Of a stretch of 64,000 bases of DNA, positions 53,245-63,188 are shown in pieces. The notes under the pieces were generated by a model. It saw nothing but the letters and a program-made list of their open reading frames with translations, was not told the DNA's origin and made no database searches. Position numbers and translations under genes: made by a program. The stretch is from Bifidobacterium panos (GTDB lineage Bacteria > Actinomycetota > Actinomycetes > Actinomycetales > Bifidobacteriaceae): contig NZ_JAAIIJ010000002.1 in assembly GCF_012932445.1 (NCBI RefSeq), positions 1 to 64,000 of the forward strand. Direction: 5' to 3'. Every line of letters starts with the position of its first letter. Position 1 is the stretch's first letter.

Positions 53245-56200
53245 TCAGGCGGCAGGCAAGCAGTTGGCGCCAAACAGAATCTTGATTTCGGCGAACAGGC
53301 TGGTGTCCCGCTTGACGCGGAAGCGATCGCCGAAAGTCATCACCTGGGCGTTGCCCTTGTCGTCCATAAGGGCGAGCTTGACCTCGCAATAGCCCGGATG
53401 GTTGGTGAGCACCTGACCGAGCTGCATCATGTTGCGCCGATCGAGCGCGCCTTGCGGCAACGTGATGATCACCGGCCGTTCGTCCACCGATTCCAGCGTC
53501 GGCACTTGCATTTCGGTGGCTCTCAGGCTCACGGTTTCGTCGCGCAGGTCGACCTGCCCACGAATCTGCACCACCTGATCGACGGCAAGTTCGGCGGCCG
53601 CGGCCTCATACACCTTGCCGAAGAACATGCACTGGATGGAGCTTTCCAAATCCTCGACGGTGACGATGGCCCAGGCGTTGCCCCGCTTCGACACGCGCCT
53701 GTCCACGCCGGTGACCAGCCCGGCGATGGTGACCTGCTGGCCCTCGCCCATCGTCTTCGCACGGTCGATCAGGTGCGCGATGGACATCTCGCGCAATCCG
53801 GCCAGCACAGCCGTCATGCCGGACAGCGGATGGTCGGAGACATACAGGCCAAGCATTTCACGCTCGAAATTGAGCTTGGTTTTCTTGTCCCATTCCTCCA
53901 TGTCGGGCACGCTGACCTGGGCGTCGCCCATGTCCCCGCCGTCATCCGCGTCGGCGAACAGGTCGAATTGGCCTTCCGCCTCCTTGCGCTTCAAACCCAC
54001 CACCGAGTCGATGGCCGTTTCGTGAATCTGGTACAGGGCGCGGCGGTTCGGGTCGATGGAGTCGAACGCGCCGGCCTTGATCAGCGATTCCACCAAGCGC
54101 TTGTTCAACGCGGTCAGCGGCACGCGACGTATGAAATCCATGAAGTTGACGAATTTGCCATGCTCGCCCTCGCGCTCGGCGATGATATCGGCCACGGCCT
54201 TGTCGCCCACGTTGCGGATGGCGCCGAGGCCGAAGCGCACGACGTCGCCGACGGCCGAATAGGCGTAGACGGACTCGTTGACGTCCGGGGAAAGCACCTG
54301 GATGCCCATGCGGCGCGCCTCGCCCAAATACAGGGCCGTCTTGTCCTTGTTGTCTTTGGTGCCCTGCAACAGGGCGGCCATGAACTCGACTGGGTAGTGG
54401 GTCTTGAGATACGCCGTCCAATAGGAGATCAGGCCGTAGGCGGCGGAATGCGCCTTGTTGAAGGCGTAACCGGAGAACGGCACCAGCACGTCCCACACGG
54501 CTTGGGCGGCCTCTTCGGAATAACCGTGCTCCTTCATGCCCTCGAAGAACGGAATCTTCTCCTTGGCCAGCACCTCGGGCTTCTTCTTGCCCATGGCTCG
54601 GCGCAGCACGTCGGCCTTGCCCAGCGAATAGCCGGCGAGAATACGCGCGGCCGACTGCACCTGCTCCTGATAGACGATCAGGCCGTAGGTCTCGTCGAGC
54701 ACCTGCTTCAACGGCTCGGCGAGCTCGGGGTGGATCGGCTCGATTTTCTGCAAGCCGTTCTTGCGCTTGGCGTAGTTGTTGTGCGAGTCCATATCCATCG
54801 GGCCCGGACGATACAGCGCGATCAGAGCGGAAATATCGTTGAAGTTATCGGGTTTGAGCGACTTGAGCAGCGAGCGCATGCCGTCGGAATCGAGCTGGAA
54901 GACGCCCAGCGTGTCGCCGCGCGCCAGCAGCTGGTAGGTTTCCTTGTCGTCCAGCGGGATCTTGGTGTAATCCACCGCTTCCTTGCCGTTGGCCACGATG
55001 TTCTTCAACGTGTCCTGGATGACCGTCAAGTTGGACAGGCCAAGGAAATCCATCTTGACCAAGCCGAGCGTTTCGCAGGTGTGGTATTCAAAGGTGGTGG
55101 TGACGGTGCCGTCCACGCGCTCCAGCAGCGGCGAAGTGTCGGTGATGGGCTCGCTACCCATGATGGTGGCGCAGGCGTGCACACCGGTCTGGCGAATCAG
55201 GCCCTCGATGGTTTTCGCCTTATCGATGATCTGGTGCGCGTCACGGTCGGCGTCATACAGTTCGCGGAATTCGCGCGCTTCGGCGAAGCGGCCGGACGTG
55301 GGGTCGAAGATCTCCTTGAGGCTGGCATCCTTGCCGTTCTTGCTGGGAGGAAGCGCCTTGGTGACCCGCTCGCCCATCGAGAACTCATATCCCATGATGC
55401 GGGCGGAATCCTTCAGGGCCTGCTTGGTTTTGATGACACCGTAGATCACACATTGGGCGACCTTGTCGCGGCCATATTTTTCGCCGCAATAGTCGATGAC
55501 GTTGAGGCGGCCGTCCGGATCGAAGTCGACGTCGATATCGGGCAGGGAGACACGCTCGGGGTTCAGGAACCTCTCGAAAATCAGGCCGTGCTTCAGGGGG
55601 TCGAGTTCGGTGATGCCCATCGCATAGGCGACCATCGAGCCTGCCGCCGAACCTCGGCCCGGGCCCACCATGATGTCGTGATCCTTGGCCCATTGGATGT
55701 AGTCGGCCACCACGAGGAAGTATCCGCAGAACTGCATCTGGCAGATCACGCCGCATTCATAGTCGGCCTGTTTGGACACCTCTTCGGGCACATTGCCGTC
55801 GTAGCGGCGCTCCAGGCCCTCCTCGACCTTCTTCAGGAACAGGGAGGCCTCGTCCCAGCCCTCAGGGCAGGGGAACTGCGGCATGAACGCGCCGTCCTCG
55901 TGGTCGTCGAACATGATGTTGCACCGTTCGGCGATTTCAATCGTGTTGTCGCACGCGCCGGGGAATTCCTTGAACAGTTCGCGCATTTCGGCGGCGGGCT
56001 TCAGGTAATAGCCGGTGCCGTCGAACTTGAAACGGTCGGGGTCGTCCAAGTGCGAACCGGAGTTGATGCACAACATGGCGTCCTGCGCTTCGGCGTCCTC
56101 GGCGCGCACATAATGGGAGTCGTTCGTGGCCAGGAGGGGCGCATTCAGCTTCTTGGCGATTTCCAGCAAGCCGGGCACGTTGCGGTTTTCGATGTTCAGG

Positions 56201-56790
56201 CCGTGATCCATGATTTCGATGAAGAAATTGCTTTTGCCGTAGATGTCCTGCAATTCGCCGGCGGCACGCAACGCCTCGTCGAATTGCCCCAGGGCAAGTC
56301 TGGTCTGAATAATGCCGGAGGGGCAACCGGAACCGCAAATCACGCCTTTGGAATAGGTGGACAGCACCTCTTTGTCCATACGCGGATAGCGTTGCACGCG
56401 GCCTTCCAAGTTGGCCACCGAGCTGGCTTTCAGCAGGTTCATCAGGCCTTCGTCGTTTTCGGCCCACAAGGTTAGGTGGGTGATCAGGCCGCCGCCCGAC
56501 ACGTCGTCGCGGCGCTGCGCCTCGGTGCCCCAATGCACGCGGGATTTGTCTTGGCGGGCGGTTTCGGGCGTCACATACGCCTCGATGCCGATGATCGGCT
56601 TGACGCCGGCCTTCACGCAACTGGTGTACATCTCATAAGCGCCGTGCATGTTGCCATGGTCGGTGATGCCAACGGCCGGCATGCCCAGTTCGACGGCGTG
56701 CTTCGCAAGATCAGGAATCTTCGAGGCACCGTCCAGCAAGGAGTAGTGCGTGTGGTTGTGCAGATGGACGAAGTTTCCCGAGTCAGCCAT
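53245..56790 (-). CDS. dnaE: DNA polymerase III subunit alpha
   Basis: The 1181-residue replicative polymerase. It has the N-terminal PHP domain (FVHLHNHTHYSLLDGASK, ITDHGNMHGAYEMY), the catalytic GPGRGSAAGSMVAYAMGIT and SLPDIDVDFDPDGR, helix-hairpin-helix motifs, and an OB-fold C-terminus around QVTIAGLVTGVDRRVSKRG. The ATG 56790 follows TTGGAACG; the longer frame lacks homology. Last gene of the minus-strand division cluster, 155 bases below the pseudouridine synthase. Confidence 0.95.
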   Translation of the reverse strand: MADSGNFVHLHNHTHYSLLDGASKIPDLAKHAVELGMPAVGITDHGNMHGAYEMYTSCVKAGVKPIIGIEAYVTPETARQDKSRVHWGTEAQRRDDVSGGGLITHLTLWAENDEGLMNLLKASSVANLEGRVQRYPRMDKEVLSTYSKGVICGSGCPSGIIQTRLALGQFDEALRAAGELQDIYGKSNFFIEIMDHGLNIENRNVPGLLEIAKKLNAPLLATNDSHYVRAEDAEAQDAMLCINSGSHLDDPDRFKFDGTGYYLKPAAEMRELFKEFPGACDNTIEIAERCNIMFDDHEDGAFMPQFPCPEGWDEASLFLKKVEEGLERRYDGNVPEEVSKQADYECGVICQMQFCGYFLVVADYIQWAKDHDIMVGPGRGSAAGSMVAYAMGITELDPLKHGLIFERFLNPERVSLPDIDVDFDPDGRLNVIDYCGEKYGRDKVAQCVIYGVIKTKQALKDSARIMGYEFSMGERVTKALPPSKNGKDASLKEIFDPTSGRFAEAREFRELYDADRDAHQIIDKAKTIEGLIRQTGVHACATIMGSEPITDTSPLLERVDGTVTTTFEYHTCETLGLVKMDFLGLSNLTVIQDTLKNIVANGKEAVDYTKIPLDDKETYQLLARGDTLGVFQLDSDGMRSLLKSLKPDNFNDISALIALYRPGPMDMDSHNNYAKRKNGLQKIEPIHPELAEPLKQVLDETYGLIVYQEQVQSAARILAGYSLGKADVLRRAMGKKKPEVLAKEKIPFFEGMKEHGYSEEAAQAVWDVLVPFSGYAFNKAHSAAYGLISYWTAYLKTHYPVEFMAALLQGTKDNKDKTALYLGEARRMGIQVLSPDVNESVYAYSAVGDVVRFGLGAIRNVGDKAVADIIAEREGEHGKFVNFMDFIRRVPLTALNKRLVESLIKAGAFDSIDPNRRALYQIHETAIDSVVGLKRKEAEGQFDLFADADDGGDMGDAQVSVPDMEEWDKKTKLNFEREMLGLYVSDHPLSGMTAVLAGLREMSIAHLIDRAKTMGEGQQVTIAGLVTGVDRRVSKRGNAWAIVTVEDLESSIQCMFFGKVYEAAAAELAVDQVVQIRGQVDLRDETVSLRATEMQVPTLESVDERPVIITLPQGALDRRNMMQLGQVLTNHPGYCEVKLALMDDKGNAQVMTFGDRFRVKRDTSLFAEIKILFGANCLPAA

Positions 56791-56945
56791 ACGTTCCAAT
56801 GTACCCCATCCCGTGTTCCAAGCGCACTCCCCCACCACCGGCGCAATAACGGCATGCCCTGCCCCAACAATCGCATGTATTCAAACAAAACCGGCGAATC
56901 ATGCTTTGAGAGCGAAACGCCAAAACGACGGCGCGAAAACTTCGG

Positions 56946-57872
56946 CTACCGAGCGGTGTGGCGGGAACGCATCGTTTCCAGCGCATGAGTCAAATCGGAC
57001 GGATAGGAGCTGGTCACCGTGGTCCACACATGTGTGCGCGGGTGGCGGAACTCAAGCCGCATGGCATGCAGCCATTGGCGTTCCAACCCCAGTTCGGCGG
57101 CAAGCACCGGGTTCGCGCCGTACATGTGATCGCCCGCCAAAGGGTGCCCTATCGACGAGAAATGCACGCGAATCTGGTGGGTGCGCCCGGTTTCCAAGTT
57201 CACCTTGACCAGTGTGGCCTCACTGCCGAACCGTTCCATTACATCCCAATGGGTGATGGCCGGCTTGCCGGACGGCGTGACGCAGAATCGGAAATCGGCG
57301 ACCTTGGCTCGGCCGATCGGCGCATCGATGGTGGCTTTGTCTTCACGCAAACCGCCCTGCACCAGGGCATGATAGGTTTTCACCACCTCGTGCTCGGCGA
57401 ACTGGCGGCGCATCTGCACGTAGCCGAGCTCGGACTTGCATACGAGCATCAGGCCGGAAGTGCCCACGTCCAAGCGGGAGACGACGCCCTGGCGGCCGGG
57501 AGCGCCATACGAGGTGATATGCACTCCGCGTTGCTTGAGCGAGCCCACCACCGTGGGGCCGGTCCAACCGACGGAAGGGTGGGCGGCGACGCCGATCGGC
57601 TTGTCGACCACCACCACGTCGTCGTCCTCATAGACAACGGCCATGTCGTTGGCCGGAGGTTCGGGAATTTGGCGTTCTTCAACGAGGTCGATTTCGACCG
57701 TCTCCCCCGCCTGAAGCACGGCGGATTTGGCCACTTCCCGGCCAATCACGCGCACCTGCCCGCTGTCAATCAGACTGGCCGCCTTGGAACGCGACACTCC
57801 CAGCATTTTGGCAACGGCCACGTCGAAACGCGAGCCAATCAAACCTTCGGGTGCGGGCACAAGTCGGCTCAT
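56946..57872 (-). CDS. RluA/RluD family pseudouridine synthase
   Basis: A 308-residue RNA-modifying enzyme with an N-terminal S4 RNA-binding domain (RFDVAVAKMLGVSRSKAASLI) and catalytic domain with the active Asp in RLDVGTSGLMLV, plus GRTHQIRVHFSSIGHPLAGDHMYG. The likely target is 23S rRNA. The ATG overlaps the lspA stop by four bases, showing coupling. Confidence 0.93.
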   Translation of the reverse strand: MSRLVPAPEGLIGSRFDVAVAKMLGVSRSKAASLIDSGQVRVIGREVAKSAVLQAGETVEIDLVEERQIPEPPANDMAVVYEDDDVVVVDKPIGVAAHPSVGWTGPTVVGSLKQRGVHITSYGAPGRQGVVSRLDVGTSGLMLVCKSELGYVQMRRQFAEHEVVKTYHALVQGGLREDKATIDAPIGRAKVADFRFCVTPSGKPAITHWDVMERFGSEATLVKVNLETGRTHQIRVHFSSIGHPLAGDHMYGANPVLAAELGLERQWLHAMRLEFRHPRTHVWTTVTSSYPSDLTHALETMRSRHTAR

Positions 57873-58396
57873 GCCCGTTCGCCTTTGTGTTCGTCATCGC
57901 TTTTGCGCTCAAACGGCACATTGAACGCCAGCATCAGCACGATGGCCACGCCAACGATGACCAGATAGATGTCCGCGATATTGCCCACGGACCAGCCATA
58001 ATCGATGAAATCGACGACCTTGCCATCAAGAAAACCGTCCGCATAAGCCACGCGATCAACCAGATTGCCGAGCGCGCCGGCGAATGCAAAGGCCAAAGTG
58101 AGCACCCAGGCATACGAGGTGGTGCGTAAAGCCAGCACGACCAACCCCACGCAGACCGCCATGGCCAACAGGGAAAACACCCAAGTGAACCCGGAGCCGA
58201 AACCGAGGGAAGCGCCGGGATTGCGCACCAGCGTGAAGGAAAGCTCTCCCTCGATCACCGTCAGACTGCGGCCGTCGGACAGCGCCGACAAAGCCCACTG
58301 TTTGGACAGCTGGTCAATCAACAACGCCACCGCCGCCACGCATACGAAGACGGCCACGCGCCAGCGTAGCCGTCCTGTCGTATTGTTGCCGTTCAC
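57869..58396 (-). CDS. lspA: Signal peptidase II
   Basis: A 175-residue aspartic protease with four membrane segments that cleaves lipoprotein signal peptides, for example that of the peptide-binding lipoprotein at 5967-7607. The two catalytic Asp are in GALGNLVDRVAYADG and SVGNIADIYL. It starts at GTG, overlapping the divIVA stop by four bases (GTGA). Confidence 0.94.
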   Translation of the reverse strand: MNGNNTTGRLRWRVAVFVCVAAVALLIDQLSKQWALSALSDGRSLTVIEGELSFTLVRNPGASLGFGSGFTWVFSLLAMAVCVGLVVLALRTTSYAWVLTLAFAFAGALGNLVDRVAYADGFLDGKVVDFIDYGWSVGNIADIYLVIVGVAIVLMLAFNVPFERKSDDEHKGERA

Positions 58397-59574
58397 TGAG
58401 CAGGCTGCTCGGTCTTGTCGTAGTTGTTCGTATCGGACACCTGGCTCATCAACTGGCCGAGGAACTCGGTGAGACGGGCGCGATACTCGGTCTCGAACTG
58501 CTTGAGACCCTGGATGTTGCCCTCGACGACCTTGGACTGGGTGGCCAAGTTGACGCGCACCTGCTGGGCGTACTCATCGGCGGCGGAACGGGTCTGCTGA
58601 TCGTATTCGGCGGAACGACGCTGCACTTCGGCCTCGTACTGGTCGGCCTCGGTATGCTTGCCGTTCATATAGGTATCGGCGTCCTGACGGGTCTTCGCGG
58701 AATACGAATCGGCCTCGGAACGGGTCTGCTGCAGATAGGCATCCGCCTGCTGGCGCACCTGCTGGCTGTAGTTGTCGGCTTCGGTGTGCGTATGGTTGGA
58801 GTATTCCTCCGCCTTGGCAACGAGTTCGTCGTAGGCGCGCTGGGCCTGATCCTTGAGTTCGGTGGCCGTCGCCTTGCCCTTGTCGACGTACTGATCGTGC
58901 AGTTGCATGGCCAGCGTGAGCATCGCCGTGGCGCGCTCGGGTTCGGTGCTGGCGGCAGCGGCGGCACCCGCGATCTTCTGCAGGGAACCGGTCTCGGTGT
59001 TCGGCTCGACCTTGGAAAGCTGTTCGCGCAGCTGCTCTTCGCGCTGCTTGGCTTCCTGCAGCTGACGGGAAAGATCCTCGCCTTGGGCACGAAGCTGGTC
59101 GCGTTCCTGCTGAATGGCGGCGATCTGCTGAGCCACTGCCTCCTGATTGCCCGAAGCCTGAGCCGCCTGGGCGGTGAGTTGATCGATCTGGGCGTTCAGA
59201 TGATCGACCTGCCCCTTGAGCTGCTCGTTCTGGGCAGTCAACCCGCGGTTCGATTCCTCCGCCTCGCTCAGCTTCGCCATAACGGCCTTGTCGCCATCGG
59301 CGGCCAGGGACTGGGCGTTCTTGAGGTTGCTGTTTTCGTTCTGCAACTGCTGGACCTGCGCGGTGAGATCCGAAATCTTGCCGTTCAGCTCCGCGACATC
59401 CGGCCCCAAGGACTGAGTGGACTGCCCTCCTGCAACGGCCTGCTTGCTCAACGCCTCAATGGTTTCGGTGACTTGATCAAGAAACTCATCAACCTCGTCG
59501 GCGTTGTATCCCTCTTTGAAACGCACGAGCTGGAACTGATGTTCCCGAATGTCCTTCGGCGTCAACAAAACCAT
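58393..59574 (-). CDS. divIVA: DivIVA/Wag31 polar growth protein
   Basis: A 393-residue scaffold. The N-terminal lipid-binding domain is VLLTPKDIREHQFQLVRFKEGYNADEVDEFLD, followed by long Gln/Glu/Ala-rich coiled coils. Residues 264-340 consist of seven exact 11-residue repeats of the form xxADxYxQQxR, a hendecad coil. The protein marks curved membrane at poles and septum and recruits wall synthesis. AGGAG precedes ATG 59574. It is in the ftsZ-sepF-yggT-divIVA-lspA cluster. Confidence 0.94.
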   Translation of the reverse strand: MVLLTPKDIREHQFQLVRFKEGYNADEVDEFLDQVTETIEALSKQAVAGGQSTQSLGPDVAELNGKISDLTAQVQQLQNENSNLKNAQSLAADGDKAVMAKLSEAEESNRGLTAQNEQLKGQVDHLNAQIDQLTAQAAQASGNQEAVAQQIAAIQQERDQLRAQGEDLSRQLQEAKQREEQLREQLSKVEPNTETGSLQKIAGAAAAASTEPERATAMLTLAMQLHDQYVDKGKATATELKDQAQRAYDELVAKAEEYSNHTHTEADNYSQQVRQQADAYLQQTRSEADSYSAKTRQDADTYMNGKHTEADQYEAEVQRRSAEYDQQTRSAADEYAQQVRVNLATQSKVVEGNIQGLKQFETEYRARLTEFLGQLMSQVSDTNNYDKTEQPAQ

Positions 59575-59670
59575 AACCAATACTCCTCACTTCGAGGCAG
59601 CCGCCTCTCTTAAGTGCATACCATGAAAGACCATACCACGACCCCCGCACCCACGCAGGGAACGGGGTTG

Positions 59671-59952
59671 TCATATAAGAACGCGGAGCACCACAAGGAG
59701 GAAATAGAGGACGATGAAACTCATATCGAGGGCGACGGCACCCATGCGAATGGGAGGTATATAGCGGCGCAACCAGCGAAGCGGGGGTTCCGTGACGCGA
59801 TAGATCACGTCGATGATTTCTGCGAGCAAGCCGCGCGGATACCAGCGAGGGGACAGAACGGCCACCCAATCGAGGATCATCCTGGCGAAGAGCACGGCTA
59901 TATAGGCGTCAATGATGGCATTGACGACACGCATCAGCAGATAGAACAGCAT
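59671..59952 (-). CDS. YggT family membrane protein
   Basis: A 93-residue protein with two hydrophobic segments (about 5-28 and 70-93) around a loop with RMILDWVAVL and the conserved VTEPPLRWLRRYIPP. YggT proteins sit between sepF and divIVA in many Gram-positives and affect division or osmotic behaviour. No strong ribosome site was noted. Confidence 0.9.
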   Translation of the reverse strand: MLFYLLMRVVNAIIDAYIAVLFARMILDWVAVLSPRWYPRGLLAEIIDVIYRVTEPPLRWLRRYIPPIRMGAVALDMSFIVLYFLLVVLRVLI

Positions 59953-60024
59953 GACTTCACCGTATCAGGGGCGGATGGCATTTCGCCCGAGACGTAAAAC
60001 GGGGCGAAAACGGCCATAGGGGAA

Positions 60025-60489
60025 TCAGTCAGCGAACAGGTCGTGCGAAGAGCTCGCGGGAGCCACCTCTTCGACCTTGATGTTCACTTGGGAGGGGCTC
60101 AGCAGGAAGACGCGGGGGGTGACGCGCTCCATCGAACCGTGCACGCCGAAAACGACACCCGCGGAAAAGTCGACGATGCGATAGGCCACGGATTCGGAAA
60201 CATCGGTCAGGTTCAGCACGACGGGCACGCCGTCGCGAATGGCGCGACCCACCATCTGCGCGTCCTCATAGGACTTCGGATGGATGGTGGTGATGCGGCT
60301 GAGCTTGCCGGGGAACGGGGTGGAGGTGCGGGACGAAGACGCCGAGGCCGTGGAAATCGGGGTGACGGTGTGGTCTGAATCGAACGAGCCTTCTTCCTCT
60401 TCGATGCTCTCATCGACGGTAAAATCGTCGTCCTCGGCCACATCGGACATGCCAAGATACGACATTGCGTTCTTCATAAACCCGGCCAT
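60025..60489 (-). CDS. sepF: Cell division protein SepF
   Basis: A 154-residue membrane-tethering protein for FtsZ. It has the N-terminal amphipathic helix (GFMKNAMSYLGM), an acidic and Ser-rich linker to about residue 60, and the SepF core with HPKSYEDAQMVGRAIRDG and VVLNL. AAGGAAAGG precedes the ATG. Bifidobacteria lack MinCD/FtsA-type tethering, so it is probably the main FtsZ anchor (established for other actinobacteria). Confidence 0.94.
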   Translation of the reverse strand: MAGFMKNAMSYLGMSDVAEDDDFTVDESIEEEEGSFDSDHTVTPISTASASSSRTSTPFPGKLSRITTIHPKSYEDAQMVGRAIRDGVPVVLNLTDVSESVAYRIVDFSAGVVFGVHGSMERVTPRVFLLSPSQVNIKVEEVAPASSSHDLFAD

Positions 60490-60542
60490 GACAGGTTCCT
60501 TTCCTTAACGTTCCTCAAAAACCTACGATCCGCTCACCCTGA

Positions 60543-61721
60543 TCAGCGCAGAAAATCGGGGATATCAAGATCATTCGTTGCATCGCCCGTGTCGCCGGAC
60601 GGCAGATCCTCCAACGACTGGATGTTGTTTTCGCCGTTTGCTGGGGCGAAATTGAACGGCACCTGCCCGGTGGGAACGGCAGGCGTTTGCGGCGTTTGCG
60701 GTGCCACCGGGGTGTCTGGTTCCACTTTGCTTTCCTGATTCGAGGCCGATCCCATATTGGACTTGTTGGCATCGAAGCCCGCGGCAATGACGGTGACGCG
60801 CACCTCGTCGCCGTATGCGTCGTCCAACGCGAGACCCCAGATGATCTGGGCTTCGGGATGGATGGACTTGCGCACCAGCTCAACCGCCGCGGAAGCCTCC
60901 TGCAAGCCGATGTCGGTGGGGCCGGCGACATTGATCAGCGCGCCGTGGGCGCCTTCGATGCTCTCCTCCAACAGGGGGGAGGAAATGGCCAGCTCGGCCG
61001 CTTGGGTGGCGCGATCCTCGCCGCGAGCCGAACCGATGCCGAACAGTGCGGTGCCCGCCCCGCGCAGGATGGCCGTGACGTCGGAGAAATCGACGTGAAT
61101 GTAGGAGTTGGAAGTAATCAGATCGGTGATGCCCTGCACGCCGGAAAGCAGCGCGCTATCGGCGGTCTTGAAGGCCTCCATGATCGTGATGGAACGGTCG
61201 GAAAGCTCAAGCAGACGGTCGTTGGGGATGACGATGAGCGCGTCGACTTCATCGCGCAGGTTGGTGATGCCAAGCTCGGCGGAAGCGGAACGCTGCGGCC
61301 CCTCGAACGTGAACGGGCGGGTGACCACCGCAATGGTGAGCGCACCCTGCTGGCGGGCCGCACGCGCGACAATCGGGCTTGCACCAGTGCCGGTGCCGCC
61401 GCCTTCACCGCAGGTGACGAACACCATGTCGGCGCCTTTAAGCGATTCTTCGATATCGGACTGATGATCCTGAGCGGCTTTCGCACCCTTCTCCGGGTCG
61501 GCGCCCGCGCCAAGACCGCGGCTGGAATTGTCGGAGAGCGAAATCTTGACATCCGCATCGGAGCGGAGCAGATCCTTCGCATCGGTGTTGATGGCCACAA
61601 ACTCGACGTTCTGCAGACCTTCGGAAATCATGCGGTTGACGGCATTGCCGCCTGCACCACCGACGCCAACGACCTTGATATTGGTTTTGTCGTTCAACTC
61701 AGTCTGGGCGATTTCGCTCAC
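60543..61721 (-). CDS. ftsZ: Cell division protein FtsZ
   Basis: A 392-residue tubulin homologue. It has GVGGAGGNAVNRMI, the GTP signature GEGGGTGTGASP, the T7 loop HVDFSDVTAIL and a Pro/Thr/Gln-rich linker ending in the SepF-binding tail DLDIPDFLR. The start is GTG with AGGAG six bases upstream. It opens the minus-strand division cluster. Confidence 0.97.
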   Translation of the reverse strand: MSEIAQTELNDKTNIKVVGVGGAGGNAVNRMISEGLQNVEFVAINTDAKDLLRSDADVKISLSDNSSRGLGAGADPEKGAKAAQDHQSDIEESLKGADMVFVTCGEGGGTGTGASPIVARAARQQGALTIAVVTRPFTFEGPQRSASAELGITNLRDEVDALIVIPNDRLLELSDRSITIMEAFKTADSALLSGVQGITDLITSNSYIHVDFSDVTAILRGAGTALFGIGSARGEDRATQAAELAISSPLLEESIEGAHGALINVAGPTDIGLQEASAAVELVRKSIHPEAQIIWGLALDDAYGDEVRVTVIAAGFDANKSNMGSASNQESKVEPDTPVAPQTPQTPAVPTGQVPFNFAPANGENNIQSLEDLPSGDTGDATNDLDIPDFLR

Positions 61722-61926
61722 GTTTGGCTCCTGTCATTCCACGGTCACGCATAACTGTAGCGCAGAACAGGCCGATATTGTGTGACATTTGTGCGCGTGT
61801 GCGCAGTTTATTTACCTAATCTCACCGATTTTCCGGCGGTTGGCCGAGCGTTGAATCATCACGCGGCGCATTACAGGCGCTCTATCAGGGGCGATATATA
61901 ACCCCGAAGGCAATTTGGCGCGATGG

Positions 61927-63183
61927 CTAGTAGCTGGCATCCATCGGGTCGTCACCGAACAGCGTCTCGCGTTCCTGATGGGTGGTGGTGCGTGAATCAA
62001 GCCAGCCGTAAGGCAGATGCACTTTCTTGGCGAAACGGACACGCCCACGGGGCTTGTCAACCACACGTTCGGGAAAGCGCACACTCGGATCGAGCCGGTC
62101 GATCTGGCAGCGCACGTCGTCAAGACTTTCGCATTCCATGAACGACTTGCGCGTGGCCCCTCCCACGGGGAACCCTTTCAGGTACCAGGCGATATGCTTG
62201 CGCAAATCATGCACGGCCATCCGCTCGTCGCCGTCATAGAACTCGGTGAGCAACTCAGCGTGGCGCATAATGACGCGACATACCTCACCCAGTGTGGGGT
62301 TGCAACGCTCAGCGGAACCGGCAAAGGCGTGCTTGATGTCGGCGAACAGCCACGGGCGGCCTTGGCAGCCGCGCCCGATGGCCACGCCGTCGCAGCCGGT
62401 CTGCTCGACCATGGCGAGCGCGTCATCGGCGCCCCAGATGTCGCCGTTGCCGAACACGGGGATGTCGAGTGCTTGCTTGAGCTGGGCGATGCGGGTCCAA
62501 TCGGAATGCCCGCCATAATATTCGGCGGTGGTGCGCGCGTGCAGCGTGACGGCGGCGCACCCCTCATCTTGCGCGAGACGTCCGGCTTCGAGGAAGGTCT
62601 CGTGCTCGTGGTCGATGCCGACGCGAATCTTGGCGGTGACGGGGATGTCCGCCGGCTCGCACACCCGCACCACGCGGCTGATGATTTCGGCGAACAGATC
62701 GGTTTTCCAAGGCAGGGCGGAGCCTCCCCCGCGACGGGTGACTTTGGGCACCGGGCAGCCGAAATTCAAGTCCACATGGTCGGCCATGTGCTCGTCCACC
62801 ACGATTCGCGCGGCCTGTTCGACAATGGCGGGGTTCACTCCATACAGTTGCAGCGAGCGGACATTCTCGCTGGGGGCGAAGCGACACAGACGCAACGCCT
62901 TGGGATTGCGGGCCACCAGGGCACGGGCAGTGATCATCTCGGCCACATACAGGCCGTCGGGGCCGTATTCCTCGCAAATCACGCGGAACGGCCAGTTGGT
63001 CACGCCGGCCATCGGCGAAAGCACCACCGGGGTGGGCACGCTGATGGGGCCAAGCTTCACCGGGCGCATGGGCCGCGAGGCGACGTGCGAGGAGCGCTTT
63101 TGCGAGCGCGGATCGACACCCACGCGGCAATCGCCCCGAGCGTCGAGATACTCGATGTCGTGGTCGTCGCTCACGCTCGACAC
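61927..63183 (-). CDS. dus: tRNA-dihydrouridine synthase (DusB-like)
   Basis: A 418-residue flavoprotein reducing uridines in tRNA D-loops. It has LSPMAGVTNWPFR, DLNFGCPVPKVTRRGGGSAL with the catalytic Cys, TLHARTTAEYYGG, FGNGDIW and GVAIGRGCQGRPWLF. A GTG at 63183 opens the frame; GTG 63174 is possible, and both lack strong ribosome sites. It is five bases after the glyS stop, so it is likely coupled to it. Confidence 0.93.
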   Translation of the reverse strand: MSSVSDDHDIEYLDARGDCRVGVDPRSQKRSSHVASRPMRPVKLGPISVPTPVVLSPMAGVTNWPFRVICEEYGPDGLYVAEMITARALVARNPKALRLCRFAPSENVRSLQLYGVNPAIVEQAARIVVDEHMADHVDLNFGCPVPKVTRRGGGSALPWKTDLFAEIISRVVRVCEPADIPVTAKIRVGIDHEHETFLEAGRLAQDEGCAAVTLHARTTAEYYGGHSDWTRIAQLKQALDIPVFGNGDIWGADDALAMVEQTGCDGVAIGRGCQGRPWLFADIKHAFAGSAERCNPTLGEVCRVIMRHAELLTEFYDGDERMAVHDLRKHIAWYLKGFPVGGATRKSFMECESLDDVRCQIDRLDPSVRFPERVVDKPRGRVRFAKKVHLPYGWLDSRTTTHQERETLFGDDPMDASY

Positions 63184-63188
63184 CCGGC

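Noticed and set aside
53083-56475. 1130-codon plus-strand open frame
   Set aside because: It is fully antisense to dnaE, has no recognisable domain and begins inside the ABC ATPase gene.
61722-61926. Possible ftsZ promoter or small gene in the gap
   Set aside because: AT-rich stretches are present but no convincing -35/-10 pair, and no frame with a ribosome site.
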